Shown here one piece after another: positions 34,724 to 45,004 of a stretch of 64,000 nt of DNA; within the stretch, counting starts at the first letter, position 1; every line of letters begins with the position of its first letter. This DNA comes from Cellulomonas sp. JH27-2. GTDB taxonomy: Bacteria; Actinomycetota; Actinomycetes; Actinomycetales; Cellulomonadaceae. The stretch covers positions 62,001 through 126,000 of the forward strand of contig NZ_JACYFR010000005.1 in the NCBI RefSeq assembly GCF_014837175.1, given 5' to 3'. Under the pieces are notes generated by a model. That model saw nothing but the letters and a program-made list of their open reading frames with translations. It ran no database searches and was not told where the DNA came from. The translations under genes were made by a program, and so were the position numbers.

Positions 34724-36310
34724 CTATTGGCGCCGGTGGAGGAGTCCGCGGTGGTGGAGGGTGTCGAGGAAGTGGGTGGGTGAGCCGGTGGCGGGTCGCC
34801 AGTTGTCGTGGGGGTCGTGGGGGTGGTGGAGCCAGGGTGGTGGTTGGACCCATGGGGTGCCGTCTTGCATGCGGATCTGCCATCCGTTGGTGTCGATGGT
34901 GCGGTGGTGGTGCCAGCACAGCAGGACGCCGTTGTGGGTGTGGGTGCCGGACGGGTTCTGGGCGTGGGGGGTGACGTGGTGGACTTCGCACCAGGCGGCG
35001 GGGACGTGGCAGTCGGGGATGATGCAGCCGCCGTCGCGCAGGGTGATGGCGCGGCGTTGGTGGGGTGTGAAGGTGCGGGTGGGGGACCAGATCGCGGTGA
35101 TGGCGCCGTGGTGGTCGTAGGTGATGTGCTGGGTGGCGCCGTGGCAGGTGAGCTGGTCGACGGCGCCTGGTGACAGGGGCAGGGGGGCACCGAACTGGTT
35201 GCCGCTGAACACGGCCCCGGCGCCGTAGCGGCGCTGGTGCGTGCTGGTGTCCTTGTCCGGGTTCTGGTTGCGGGTGCCGCTGCCGGTGCCGGTGCCGGTG
35301 TGGGTGCCTGGGTGGCGAACGGCGACCAGGACGGTGGGGGAGTTGCCGGCCAGGGAGCTCTGGTCGGCGACGCGGGCGGCTGCGGACAGGGCTGAGGCGA
35401 GGATGTCGTGCATGAGCTGGGGCCGGGTGCGTGGGTCTCGTCCGAGGTGCGACGTACCGACCTGCCCTGCGGTGTTGGTGTCCTCGTTGTTGGTGGGCGG
35501 GGCGTCCACGTCGGGGGTGCGGGGGTTGGTGGCGGCGTCGGCGTAGGCGGCGAGCATGGCGGCGACCTCGGGCAGGAGCAGGCCGGTGATCTTGATCAGG
35601 CCGTGGTGGGTGGCGCCCAGGCGCAGGGCTCGGCGTGCCAGGGTGGGTTGGTCGTCGGGTTCGGTGCCGTCCTGGTCGAGGAACTGGGCCCAGGTGCGGG
35701 CCTGGATGCGCACGGAGTCGGCGTCCAGGCGGGCCCGCCCACCGGGGGTGGGTGCGGCGCATGCGGTGACGAGCTCGTCCTCGGCGGCGGCCACGGCCTG
35801 GTCGCCGGCGACGTCGCGGACGGGGTTCAGCTCGTCGATGATCCGGGTCGCAGCGTCGGTGTTGATGCGGCCTTCGTGCAGGGCGGCGGCGACGTGCGCG
35901 AACCGGGCCGGCAGCGGGCGTCCGTCCAAGGTGGTGGGTGCGGTGGTGGCGTGTCCGAGTCGCAACCATCGGGACACGGAGATGTCGGCGGCGCCGGTGA
36001 GGCGTCGGATCAGCTCGCGGGCGTTGCGGCACCCGCGTCGGGCGGCCAACGACGACGTTCCCAGGCCGCGCCCGGATCGGTCGTCGACCTCCGCGGCCAA
36101 CCGGGCCCGCCACGCGTCCGCTCGTCGGGCGGCAGCCTCGGCCTGACCGAGCGCGGCGAGCACGTCCTCATCGCTCCACCCGGCGACCCCGACCAGATCA
36201 CCGCCCAGCAGATCGACAGCACTCCCGCGAGCGTCGCCGTCGGCCGGACGGGACGCGGTAGATCCCGCGCCCTGGTCCGGCGAACCGGTGTCGCTCCCGT
36301 CGGTGAACAT
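34724..36310 (-). CDS. DUF222/HNH (13E12-type) endonuclease-like protein
   Basis: A 528-residue protein of the actinobacterial 13E12 repeat family. The N-terminal DUF222 region (about 40-330) has WSDEDVLAALGQAEAAARRADAWRARLAAEVDDR (quoted in part), a RLGHATTAP motif and LPARFAHVAAALHEGRI. The C-terminal HNH nuclease domain (about 410-470) has LRDGGCIIPDC, CEVHHVTPH and HNGVLLCWHHHRTID, with the Cys pairs and His residues expected for a zinc-bound HNH site. Start ATG 36310 has GGGAGGA upstream. A near-perfect LexA-type box lies 34 bases ahead, suggesting SOS control, which is documented for 13E12 genes in Mycobacterium tuberculosis (recalled). Cellular role remains unknown. Confidence 0.85.
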   Translation of the reverse strand: MFTDGSDTGSPDQGAGSTASRPADGDARGSAVDLLGGDLVGVAGWSDEDVLAALGQAEAAARRADAWRARLAAEVDDRSGRGLGTSSLAARRGCRNARELIRRLTGAADISVSRWLRLGHATTAPTTLDGRPLPARFAHVAAALHEGRINTDAATRIIDELNPVRDVAGDQAVAAAEDELVTACAAPTPGGRARLDADSVRIQARTWAQFLDQDGTEPDDQPTLARRALRLGATHHGLIKITGLLLPEVAAMLAAYADAATNPRTPDVDAPPTNNEDTNTAGQVGTSHLGRDPRTRPQLMHDILASALSAAARVADQSSLAGNSPTVLVAVRHPGTHTGTGTGSGTRNQNPDKDTSTHQRRYGAGAVFSGNQFGAPLPLSPGAVDQLTCHGATQHITYDHHGAITAIWSPTRTFTPHQRRAITLRDGGCIIPDCHVPAAWCEVHHVTPHAQNPSGTHTHNGVLLCWHHHRTIDTNGWQIRMQDGTPWVQPPPWLHHPHDPHDNWRPATGSPTHFLDTLHHRGLLHRRQ

Positions 36311-36343
36311 GGACAAATCCTCCCACCGACCACTGACACAACC

Positions 36344-36359
36344 TTGTACACATGTTCGA
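36344..36359 (-). promoter_or_regulatory. LexA-like SOS box upstream of DUF222/HNH gene
   Basis: On the minus strand TCGAACATGTGTACAA matches the actinobacterial SOS box TCGAAC-N4-GTTCGA at 14 of 16 positions when the spacer is taken as ATGT. It is 34-49 bases upstream of ATG 36310. Confidence 0.7.
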
Positions 36360-36463
36360 ACCGTGAGACGATTGCCGTGCGGCGGAGCGCCGTGGGCGCG
36401 CGCTCGGGGTAGCGTGCCGAGGGTGGCCGAGAAGGCCCGCGACCAGCACGTCGACGACCCTAG

Positions 36464-37567
<1,104 letters not shown>

Positions 37568-37910
37568 GCGTCCGGCGCCGGGGCGCCCAGGCGCTCGCTC
37601 GACGACGAGCGGGTGTCTGCGGACATCCGGTCGCGCCTGCCCGTGGTGCCCGGGCTATACGTCGTCGTGCCGCCCGACCAACGCCGCCCGACCAACACCG
37701 CGCATCTTCGCCGCAACTATTGCTGCAAGTTGCTGCAAGCCGGTACGGTTCCGGACAACCCCACCACGAGGTCGTGGCGAGGGTCGTCGAGCAGGACCCA
37801 CGCTGCCCGCGACGTGCACCGCCGATCGTGGTGCGCTGCGCGCATCGCGTGCGCCCCACCCGTGCCCCGCATGCCCGCGCGCCGCAGCGCGGAGACGAAG
37901 GAGTCAGCGC
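37568..37910 (+). promoter_or_regulatory. Upstream region of the amylase-pullulanase
   Basis: No gene is supported. It holds two abutting copies of TTGCTGCAAG (37720-37729 and 37730-37739), each containing the palindrome TTGC-T-GCAA, and a TACGGT box at 37744-37749. TTGCTG of the first copy is 18 bases from TACGGT and may serve as -35, so the repeats cover the promoter. Reverse-complemented, the copies read CTTGCAGCAA, like the CTTGCAG repeats bound by MalR-type LacI regulators at Streptomyces maltose and amylase promoters (recalled). Confidence 0.6.
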
Positions 37911-40900
37911 ATGTCCAGCGCCCCCGCGCTCACCCGCCGCACCCCGCACCTCCCGGCCCGAGCCAGGCGAGTGATCTCGGGCGCCGCAGCGCTCGCCCTC
38001 GCGCTCGCCGGGGTGACGGTCGCCCAGCAGACCGCATCCGCCGCCGCGACGACGTACTCGCTGGTGGGGAGCCTGCAGTCGGAGATCGGCTGCGCCGCGG
38101 ACTGGGACCTCACGTGCACGGACGGCGACCTCGCGCCGGTCGCTGGCGAGGACGGTCGGTACGCGGGGGAGGTCACGCTCCCCGCGGGCAGCTACGAGTT
38201 CAAGGTCGTCGGGGACCACGGCTGGGACGAGGCGTACGGTTTCGGCGGCTCGAGCGCGGCCGGCGCGGCGAACGTCCCGCTGGTCCTGAAGGGCAGCACG
38301 CGCCTGGCGGTGTCCTTCGACCGCGCGACGGGCCGCACGAGCCTGACCCCCCTGGACCTGCAGGCCGACGCGGAGCAGGACCCGAAGCCCGTGGCGCCCG
38401 TGCGCGAGCCGGGCTCGGGTCAGCAGTTCTACTTCGCCATGACGGACCGCTTCGCCAACGGTGACACGAGCAACGACCGCGGCGGACTCACGGGTGACCG
38501 CCTCACCACCGGCTTCGACCCCACGAGCAAGGCGTTCTACGAGGGCGGCGACCTCGCGGGGCTGCGCGGCAAGCTCGACTACATCAAGGGTCTGGGCACC
38601 ACCGCGATCTGGCTCACCCCGAGCTTCACGAACAAGTACGTGCAGGGCATCGGCACCGACGACGTCTCCGCCGGCTATCACGGCTACTGGGTCACGGACT
38701 TCACGAAGATCGACCCGCACTACGGCACGATGGCGGAGCTGGACGGCCTCATCGACGCCGCCCACGCCAAGGGCCTGAAGGTCTACTTCGACATCATCGC
38801 CAACCACACGGCGGACGTCATCCAGTACACCCAGACCGGCGACCACCCGTACGTCCCGCTCGCGACGAGCCCGTACAAGGACGCCGACGGCACGGCGTTC
38901 GACCTCGCCGACGTCACGGGCAAGACGTTCCCGGAGATGAACGCCGACTCGTTCCCGTACACCCCGGTGGTCCCGGACGACGAGAAGGACGTCAAGGTGC
39001 CCGCCTGGCTCAACGACCCCACGCTGTACCACAACCGCGGTGAGTCGACCTATGCCGGCGAGTCGTCGACGACGGGGGACTTCGGCGCGCTCGACGACCT
39101 CATGACCGAGAACAAGACCGTGGTCGACGGCATGGCCAAGATCTTCGAGGACTGGGTCGACGTCGGCATCGACGGCTTCCGCATCGACACCGTCAAGCAC
39201 GTCAACATGGAGTTCTGGAAGTCCTGGACGACGCAGGTCATGGACCACGCGCACGACGAGGGCAAGAAGGACTTCTTCATGTTCGGCGAGGTCTACGACG
39301 CCGACGCGACCAAGACGAGCCCGTACGTGCGGAACACCGACATGAGCTCCGTCCTGGACTTCTCCTTCCAGTCGGCGGCCTCCGGCTACGCGGGCGGCGG
39401 CTCGGCCAAGAGCCTGCAGGGGCTGTACGCGTCCGACGACTACTACACGATGCCCGACTCGAACGCGGCGGCCCTGCCCACCTTCCTGGGCAACCACGAC
39501 ATGGGCCGCATCGGCTACTTCCTGGCCGGCACGTCCGACGCCGAGCAGCGCGACGTCCTGGCCCACCAGCTCATGTTCCTCACGCGCGGCCAGCCGGTCG
39601 TCTACTACGGCGACGAGCAGGGCTTCGTCGGCACCGGCGGGGACAAGGACGCGCGGCAGTCGATGTTCGGCACCCAGGTCGACGAGTACGCCGACCAGAA
39701 GCTGATCGACGGCACGACGATGGGCACGTCCGACCACTTCGACACCTCGAGCCCCCTCTACCGGGACATCGCGGAGCTGGGCGCGCTGCGCCAGGCGAAC
39801 CCGGCGCTGTCCGACGGTGCGCAGGTCGAGCAGTACACGGCCGACGGCACGGGCGTCTACGCGTTCTCGCGCGTCGACCGCGACGACCAGGTCGAGTACC
39901 TGGTGGCCGTCAACAACGCGACGACGAGCAAGCAGGCGACCTTCACGCCGTTGAGCCCGACCGCGACGTTCGAGGGCATCTACGGCACCGACACGGGCGG
40001 CGCGTCGGACAAGGCGCCCGGCGAGGTCACGGCCGACGGCGACGTCACGCTGACCGTCCCGGCGCTGTCGGCCGTGGTCTACCGTGCGACGACGAAGCTC
40101 CCGGCACGGATCGCGCCGGTCACCGCGACCTTCGTCGGTGACCCCGGCGAGCCGGTCAAGGCGCTGAACCCGGTGGCCGTGACGCTCGACGAGGAGGCGT
40201 ACGCCGAGACGACGTTCTCCTACCGCGTCGCGGGCGACGGCGACTGGACGACGCTCGGCACCAGCGACACCGGCTCCCCGCGCGTGTTCCACACGACCTC
40301 GGGCCTGGACGCCGGATCGCTCGTCGAGTACCGCGCGGTCGTCGTCGACGCGAGCGGCAACACGTCCGTGACCAGCACCTACGCGACCGTCGGCGAGGGC
40401 TACGGGGGCGGCAGCCCCGTGGAGGCCGACGCGGCGAGCAAGGTCACCATCCCCGGCGACCACAACAACGAGATGGGCTGCTCGGCCGACTGGCAGCCCA
40501 CCTGCACCGACGCGGAGCTGACCCTGCAGGCCGACGGCCTTTACTCGGGCTCCTTCCACCTGCCGGCCGGCACCTACCAGTACAAGGTGGCGATCGGGGC
40601 CGCCTTCCACGAGGCCGCGGGCGACGAGAACGGCGGCTGGCACGAGAACTACGGCGTCGACGGCGTCAAGAACTCGGCGACCGGCAACGTCAGCTACACC
40701 GTGACCGATCCGGACAAGCCAGTGACGTTCTGGTACGACCCCAGCACGCACCGCGTCACCAACGACGCGGCCGGTGCGGTCTACACGGTCGCCGGTGACT
40801 TCCAGTCCGAGCAGGGCTGCACGTCCGACTGGAGCGCCACCTGCCTGACCGGCCTGCTGGCCGACCCGGACGGCGACGGCACCTGGACGTACACGACGTC

Positions 40901-43900
40901 CGCGATCCCGGCGGGCAGCTACGAGGCGAAGGCGATCCGCGACCTGAGCTGGGACACCAGCTACGGGACCTCGTCGGGCGGGAACGTCGCGTTCTCCGTG
41001 ACGGCCGAGACCCCCACGGTGACCTTCAGCCTCGACACCACCACCGGGGTGCTGAGCACCGACGCCGCCCAACCGCCCACGGACCCCGGCAGCGGCGGCG
41101 ACCTGCTGGTCACCGTCCCGGGAAGCCACAACTCCGAGATGGGCTGCGCGGCCGACTGGTCGCCCGACTGCACGCAGGCCGTGCTGGCCAAGCAGCCCGG
41201 CGGCGTCTACGCCGGCACCTTCACGCTGCCCGCGGGCGACTACGAGTACAAGGTCGCGATCGGCGGCACGTGGGACGAGAACTACGGCGCCGGCGGCGTG
41301 CGCGGGGGTGACAACGTCACGTACACGCTGACGAAGTCGACCGACGTCACCTTCGTCTACGACCCCGTGACGCACGCCTTCACCAACAACGCCGCGGGCC
41401 CGCTCTACACGCTCGCGGGCAGCTTCCAGTCCGAGCTGGGGTGTTCGGCCGACTGGCAGCCCGCCTGCCTGGCGGCCTGGCTGCAGGACCCCGACGGCGA
41501 CGGCACGTACACGTTCTCGACGACGAAGCTCCCGACCGGCGCCTACGAGGTCAAGACGACGACGGGCAGCTGGGACGAGAACTGGGGCGCCGACGGGGTC
41601 GCGGGAGGAGCCAACATCGCGTTCTCCGCGACCCAGGGCAAGCAGGTGCTGTTCACGTTCGACTCCGCGACGCACGTCCTGACCGTCACGGTGGCCGACC
41701 CGCCGCTGCTCGGCACGGGCCAGCAGCGCGCGCACTGGGTCTCGCGGGACACGCTCGCGTGGCCGCGCGACCTGCTCCCGGCCGGGGCCGACCCCGCCGA
41801 CCTGAGCTGGGAGCTCGAGACGGCCTCGTCGGGCGGCCTCGCACTGGCCGACGGTGAGGTCACCGGCGGTCAGGCGCACGAGCTGACCTACGACAGCGTC
41901 GGCCTCGCCCAGGCCGTCACGGACCGGTACCCGGCGCTGAAGGGTTACGTGGCCCTGCACCTGAGCGCGGCCGACGCGGCCGACGCAGCCGATCTCCTCA
42001 CCGGTCAGCTCGCCGTCCTGCAGCGCACCGGCGACGACGCGTCGGCCTGGACCGGGGTGCAGATCCCGGGCGTCGTCGACGACCTCTACGCGTCGGCGAA
42101 GGACGCCGACCTGGGTCTGACCTGGGACGACGCCACCCCGACGTTCGCCCTGTGGGCGCCGACCGCCAAGCACGTCGACCTGCTGGTCCAGGCCGGCAGC
42201 ACCACTGCCGAGCCGCAGCGCGTCGCCGCGACACGGTCCGACGACGGGGTGTGGCGCGTGCGCGGCGAGGCGGGATGGAAGAACGCCGCCTACCGCTACG
42301 ACGTCCAGGTCTACGTGCCCTCGACCGACGAGGTGGAGCACAACGTCGTCACCGACCCGTACTCGGTCGCGCTGACCACGAACTCCACGCACTCGGTGGT
42401 CGTCGACCTCGACGACCCGAGCACGCAGCCGTCGCTGTGGGCCGACACGCCCGCGCCGACCATCGAGAAGGCCGTCGACCGCAGCATCTACGAGCTGCAC
42501 GTGCGCGACTTCTCGATCAAGGACCTGACGGTCCCCGCCGACGAGCGCGGCACGTACCTGGCCTTCGCCCGGGACAGCGCCGGGACCAAGCACCTGCGCG
42601 CGCTCGCCGCGGCGGGCCTCAACACGGTCCACCTGCTGCCGACGTTCGACATCGCCAGCATCCAGGAGGACCGCACCAAGCAGGCGACGCCCGACTGCGA
42701 CCTGGCGTCGTACGGTCCCGCGTCCAGCGAGCAGCAGGCGTGCGTCGCGAAGACCGCGGACACGGACGGCTTCAACTGGGGCTACGACCCGTACCACTAC
42801 CTCGCCCCGGAAGGGTCGTACGCGACCGACCCGGACGGCGCCGCGCGCGTCGGCGAGTTCCGCACGATGGTCGGCGCCCTGCACGCCACGGGCCTGCAGG
42901 TGGTGCTCGACGAGGTGTTCAACCACACCGCGGCATCGGGCCAGGCGGACACGTCGGTCCTCGACAAGGTGGTGCCCGGCTACTACCACCGCCTCAACGC
43001 GGTGGGTGCGGTCGAGACGAGCACCTGCTGCCAGAACGTCGCCACCGAGCACGCCCTGGCGGGCAAGCTCATGGTCGACTCCGTGGTCCTGTGGGCCAAG
43101 GAGTACAAGGTCGACGGCTTCCGGTTCGACCTCATGGGCCACGCGTCCAAGCAGAACCTTCTGGACGTCCGGGCGGCGCTCGACAAGTTGACCCTGGCCA
43201 AGGACGGCGTCGACGGGAAGAAGACCTACCTGTACGGCGAGGGCTGGAACTTCGGCGAGGTGGCCGACGACGCCCTGTTCACCCAGGCGCGCCAGGGCAA
43301 CCTGGGCGGCACGGGCATCGGAACCTTCAGCGACCGGCTGCGCGACGCCGTGCGCGGCGGCGGCCCGTTCGACGAGGACCCGCGGGTGCAGGGCTTCGGC
43401 TCCGGGGTCTACACCGACCCCAACGGCGCCGAGGCGAACGGGACGGCCGACGACCAGCTCGCGACCGCCCAGCACGACGCCGACCTGGTCCGCCTGGGCC
43501 TGGCCGGGAACCTGCGGGACTACGCGTTCACGACGAGCGACGGCAGGACGACCAAGGGCAGCGAGATCGACTACAACGGCCAGCCGGCGGGCTACGCCGA
43601 CGAGCCCGACGAGGTCATCACCTACGTCGACGCCCACGACAACGAGACCCTGTGGGACTCGCTCACCATGAAGCTGCCCGTGGCGACCACGATGAGCGAC
43701 CGCATCCGCATGAACACGCTGTCGCTCGCGACGACCGCGCTCGCGCAGACGCCGTCGTTCTGGAACGCCGGCGCGGACATGCTGCGCAGCAAGTCGCTGG
43801 ACCGCAACAGCTACAACTCCGGGGACTGGTTCAACGCGATCGACTGGACCGGCGCCGACAACGGGTTCGGCCACGGCCTGCCCCAGGCCGCCGACAACCA

Positions 43901-44951
43901 GGCGAAGTGGGACTATCAGCGTCCGTTGCTGGAGAACCCAGCGCTCAAGCCGACCGCGGCCCAGGTCGCGACGGCTTCCGACCAGGCGCAGGACTTGCTG
44001 CGCCTGCGCACCTCCAGCCGGCTGTTCCGGCTCGGCACCGCGGCCGCGATCGAGCAGAAGGTGACGTTCCCGGGCAGCGGCTCCGATGCCGTACCGGGCG
44101 TCATCACCATGAGCATCGACGACACCGTCGGCGCCGACGCCGATCCCGCGCTCGACGGCGCGCTGGTCGTCTTCAACGCCGGCACCAAGGCGGTGACGCA
44201 GAAGATCTCCGCGCTCGCGGGCCGGGACTACGCGCTCTCGTCGGTCCAGGCGCACGGGGCCGACGAGGTCGTGAAGGCAACCACGTGGGACACGGCCACC
44301 GGGACCGTCACCGTGCCGGCCCGCACCGTCGCCGTGCTCGTCGACGCCCAGGAGAAGGGCGGCACCGACCCGACGCCCACCCCCACCCCGACGGTCACCC
44401 CGACGCCGACCGCGTCCCCGAGCCCGTCCGCCACGCCGTCGTCGTCGGCCACCCCGACGACGAAGCCGACGCACCCGACGCACCCGACGCACCCGACGAA
44501 GCCCACGCACCAGCCGACCCCGAAGCCCACCAAGCCGGGGCACACCAAGCCCGGGCACGGCAAGGGCAAGCCGCACCTGTCGCTGTCGGTGGGCAAGGTC
44601 CGCGCGGGCGGCGCGGTGCACGTCAAGGGCTCGGGCTTCACGCCGGGGGAGCGGGTCCAGGTGTGGCTGCACTCGGAGCCGGTGCTGCTGGTGGCGACCG
44701 ACGCGAGCGCGAGCGGCGCGCTCGATGTCACCGTGACCGTGCCGACCGACACGCCGGCGGGCTCGCACCACCTGGTCGTCACGGGCATCTCGTCGGGCCT
44801 GAGCGCGCAGGCGGCGCTGACGGTCCTGTCCGCGTCCGACCCTGACGCCCTGGGCGCGACGGGCTTCGAGCCCGGGCTGGCGGGGCTGGCCGCGCTCATC
44901 CTGCTCTGCGGTGCGGCCGTGCTCGTCGTCGGCCGCAGGCGCCGGGCATGA
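37911..44951 (+). CDS. Secreted bifunctional alpha-amylase/pullulanase with X25 modules
   Basis: A 2346-residue extracellular starch enzyme. Order: signal peptide (about 1-46, ending TASAA); X25-type module (50-140); GH13 alpha-amylase domain (about 160-730) with GIDGFRIDTVKH nucleophile Asp426, Glu460 in FGEVYD and Asp530 in LGNHDMGR; four further X25-type modules (about 843-1262); pullulanase-type N-terminal domains; a second GH13 domain with FNWGYDPYHY, Asp1740 in VDGFRFDLMGH, Glu1777 in LYGEGWNF and Asp1910 in YVDAHDNETLW; beta-sandwich; Pro/Thr linker (about 2150-2220); Ig-like repeat; LGATG, a membrane helix and RRRRA. Both catalytic triads are complete, so it should cut alpha-1,4 and alpha-1,6 bonds. 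The C-terminus suggests wall anchoring by a sortase. ATG 37911 has GAAGGAG upstream. Confidence 0.93.
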   Translation: MSSAPALTRRTPHLPARARRVISGAAALALALAGVTVAQQTASAAATTYSLVGSLQSEIGCAADWDLTCTDGDLAPVAGEDGRYAGEVTLPAGSYEFKVVGDHGWDEAYGFGGSSAAGAANVPLVLKGSTRLAVSFDRATGRTSLTPLDLQADAEQDPKPVAPVREPGSGQQFYFAMTDRFANGDTSNDRGGLTGDRLTTGFDPTSKAFYEGGDLAGLRGKLDYIKGLGTTAIWLTPSFTNKYVQGIGTDDVSAGYHGYWVTDFTKIDPHYGTMAELDGLIDAAHAKGLKVYFDIIANHTADVIQYTQTGDHPYVPLATSPYKDADGTAFDLADVTGKTFPEMNADSFPYTPVVPDDEKDVKVPAWLNDPTLYHNRGESTYAGESSTTGDFGALDDLMTENKTVVDGMAKIFEDWVDVGIDGFRIDTVKHVNMEFWKSWTTQVMDHAHDEGKKDFFMFGEVYDADATKTSPYVRNTDMSSVLDFSFQSAASGYAGGGSAKSLQGLYASDDYYTMPDSNAAALPTFLGNHDMGRIGYFLAGTSDAEQRDVLAHQLMFLTRGQPVVYYGDEQGFVGTGGDKDARQSMFGTQVDEYADQKLIDGTTMGTSDHFDTSSPLYRDIAELGALRQANPALSDGAQVEQYTADGTGVYAFSRVDRDDQVEYLVAVNNATTSKQATFTPLSPTATFEGIYGTDTGGASDKAPGEVTADGDVTLTVPALSAVVYRATTKLPARIAPVTATFVGDPGEPVKALNPVAVTLDEEAYAETTFSYRVAGDGDWTTLGTSDTGSPRVFHTTSGLDAGSLVEYRAVVVDASGNTSVTSTYATVGEGYGGGSPVEADAASKVTIPGDHNNEMGCSADWQPTCTDAELTLQADGLYSGSFHLPAGTYQYKVAIGAAFHEAAGDENGGWHENYGVDGVKNSATGNVSYTVTDPDKPVTFWYDPSTHRVTNDAAGAVYTVAGDFQSEQGCTSDWSATCLTGLLADPDGDGTWTYTTSAIPAGSYEAKAIRDLSWDTSYGTSSGGNVAFSVTAETPTVTFSLDTTTGVLSTDAAQPPTDPGSGGDLLVTVPGSHNSEMGCAADWSPDCTQAVLAKQPGGVYAGTFTLPAGDYEYKVAIGGTWDENYGAGGVRGGDNVTYTLTKSTDVTFVYDPVTHAFTNNAAGPLYTLAGSFQSELGCSADWQPACLAAWLQDPDGDGTYTFSTTKLPTGAYEVKTTTGSWDENWGADGVAGGANIAFSATQGKQVLFTFDSATHVLTVTVADPPLLGTGQQRAHWVSRDTLAWPRDLLPAGADPADLSWELETASSGGLALADGEVTGGQAHELTYDSVGLAQAVTDRYPALKGYVALHLSAADAADAADLLTGQLAVLQRTGDDASAWTGVQIPGVVDDLYASAKDADLGLTWDDATPTFALWAPTAKHVDLLVQAGSTTAEPQRVAATRSDDGVWRVRGEAGWKNAAYRYDVQVYVPSTDEVEHNVVTDPYSVALTTNSTHSVVVDLDDPSTQPSLWADTPAPTIEKAVDRSIYELHVRDFSIKDLTVPADERGTYLAFARDSAGTKHLRALAAAGLNTVHLLPTFDIASIQEDRTKQATPDCDLASYGPASSEQQACVAKTADTDGFNWGYDPYHYLAPEGSYATDPDGAARVGEFRTMVGALHATGLQVVLDEVFNHTAASGQADTSVLDKVVPGYYHRLNAVGAVETSTCCQNVATEHALAGKLMVDSVVLWAKEYKVDGFRFDLMGHASKQNLLDVRAALDKLTLAKDGVDGKKTYLYGEGWNFGEVADDALFTQARQGNLGGTGIGTFSDRLRDAVRGGGPFDEDPRVQGFGSGVYTDPNGAEANGTADDQLATAQHDADLVRLGLAGNLRDYAFTTSDGRTTKGSEIDYNGQPAGYADEPDEVITYVDAHDNETLWDSLTMKLPVATTMSDRIRMNTLSLATTALAQTPSFWNAGADMLRSKSLDRNSYNSGDWFNAIDWTGADNGFGHGLPQAADNQAKWDYQRPLLENPALKPTAAQVATASDQAQDLLRLRTSSRLFRLGTAAAIEQKVTFPGSGSDAVPGVITMSIDDTVGADADPALDGALVVFNAGTKAVTQKISALAGRDYALSSVQAHGADEVVKATTWDTATGTVTVPARTVAVLVDAQEKGGTDPTPTPTPTVTPTPTASPSPSATPSSSATPTTKPTHPTHPTHPTKPTHQPTPKPTKPGHTKPGHGKGKPHLSLSVGKVRAGGAVHVKGSGFTPGERVQVWLHSEPVLLVATDASASGALDVTVTVPTDTPAGSHHLVVTGISSGLSAQAALTVLSASDPDALGATGFEPGLAGLAALILLCGAAVLVVGRRRRA

Positions 44952-44954
44952 CGA

Positions 44955-44990
44955 AGGGCGCCGCTCCCCGAGGTCGGGGAGCGGCGCCCT
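44955..44990. terminator. Perfect 17-base hairpin, shared by convergent operons
   Basis: Arms AGGGCGCCGCTCCCCGA / TCGGGGAGCGGCGCCCT with two unpaired bases, between the stop of the amylase-pullulanase and that of the sugar permease. Confidence 0.85.
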
Positions 44991-45004
44991 CGCGGCGTCC
45001 GGCC

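Noticed and set aside
34433..34783. A 116-codon plus-strand frame after icd
   Set aside because: Arg/Gly-rich, follows a strong terminator, has no start signal and runs into the HNH gene antisense.
37613..37910. Possible small gene between mdh and the amylase-pullulanase
   Set aside because: Open frame runs into the signal-peptide region in another frame, has no start signal, and overlaps the promoter and repeat elements.
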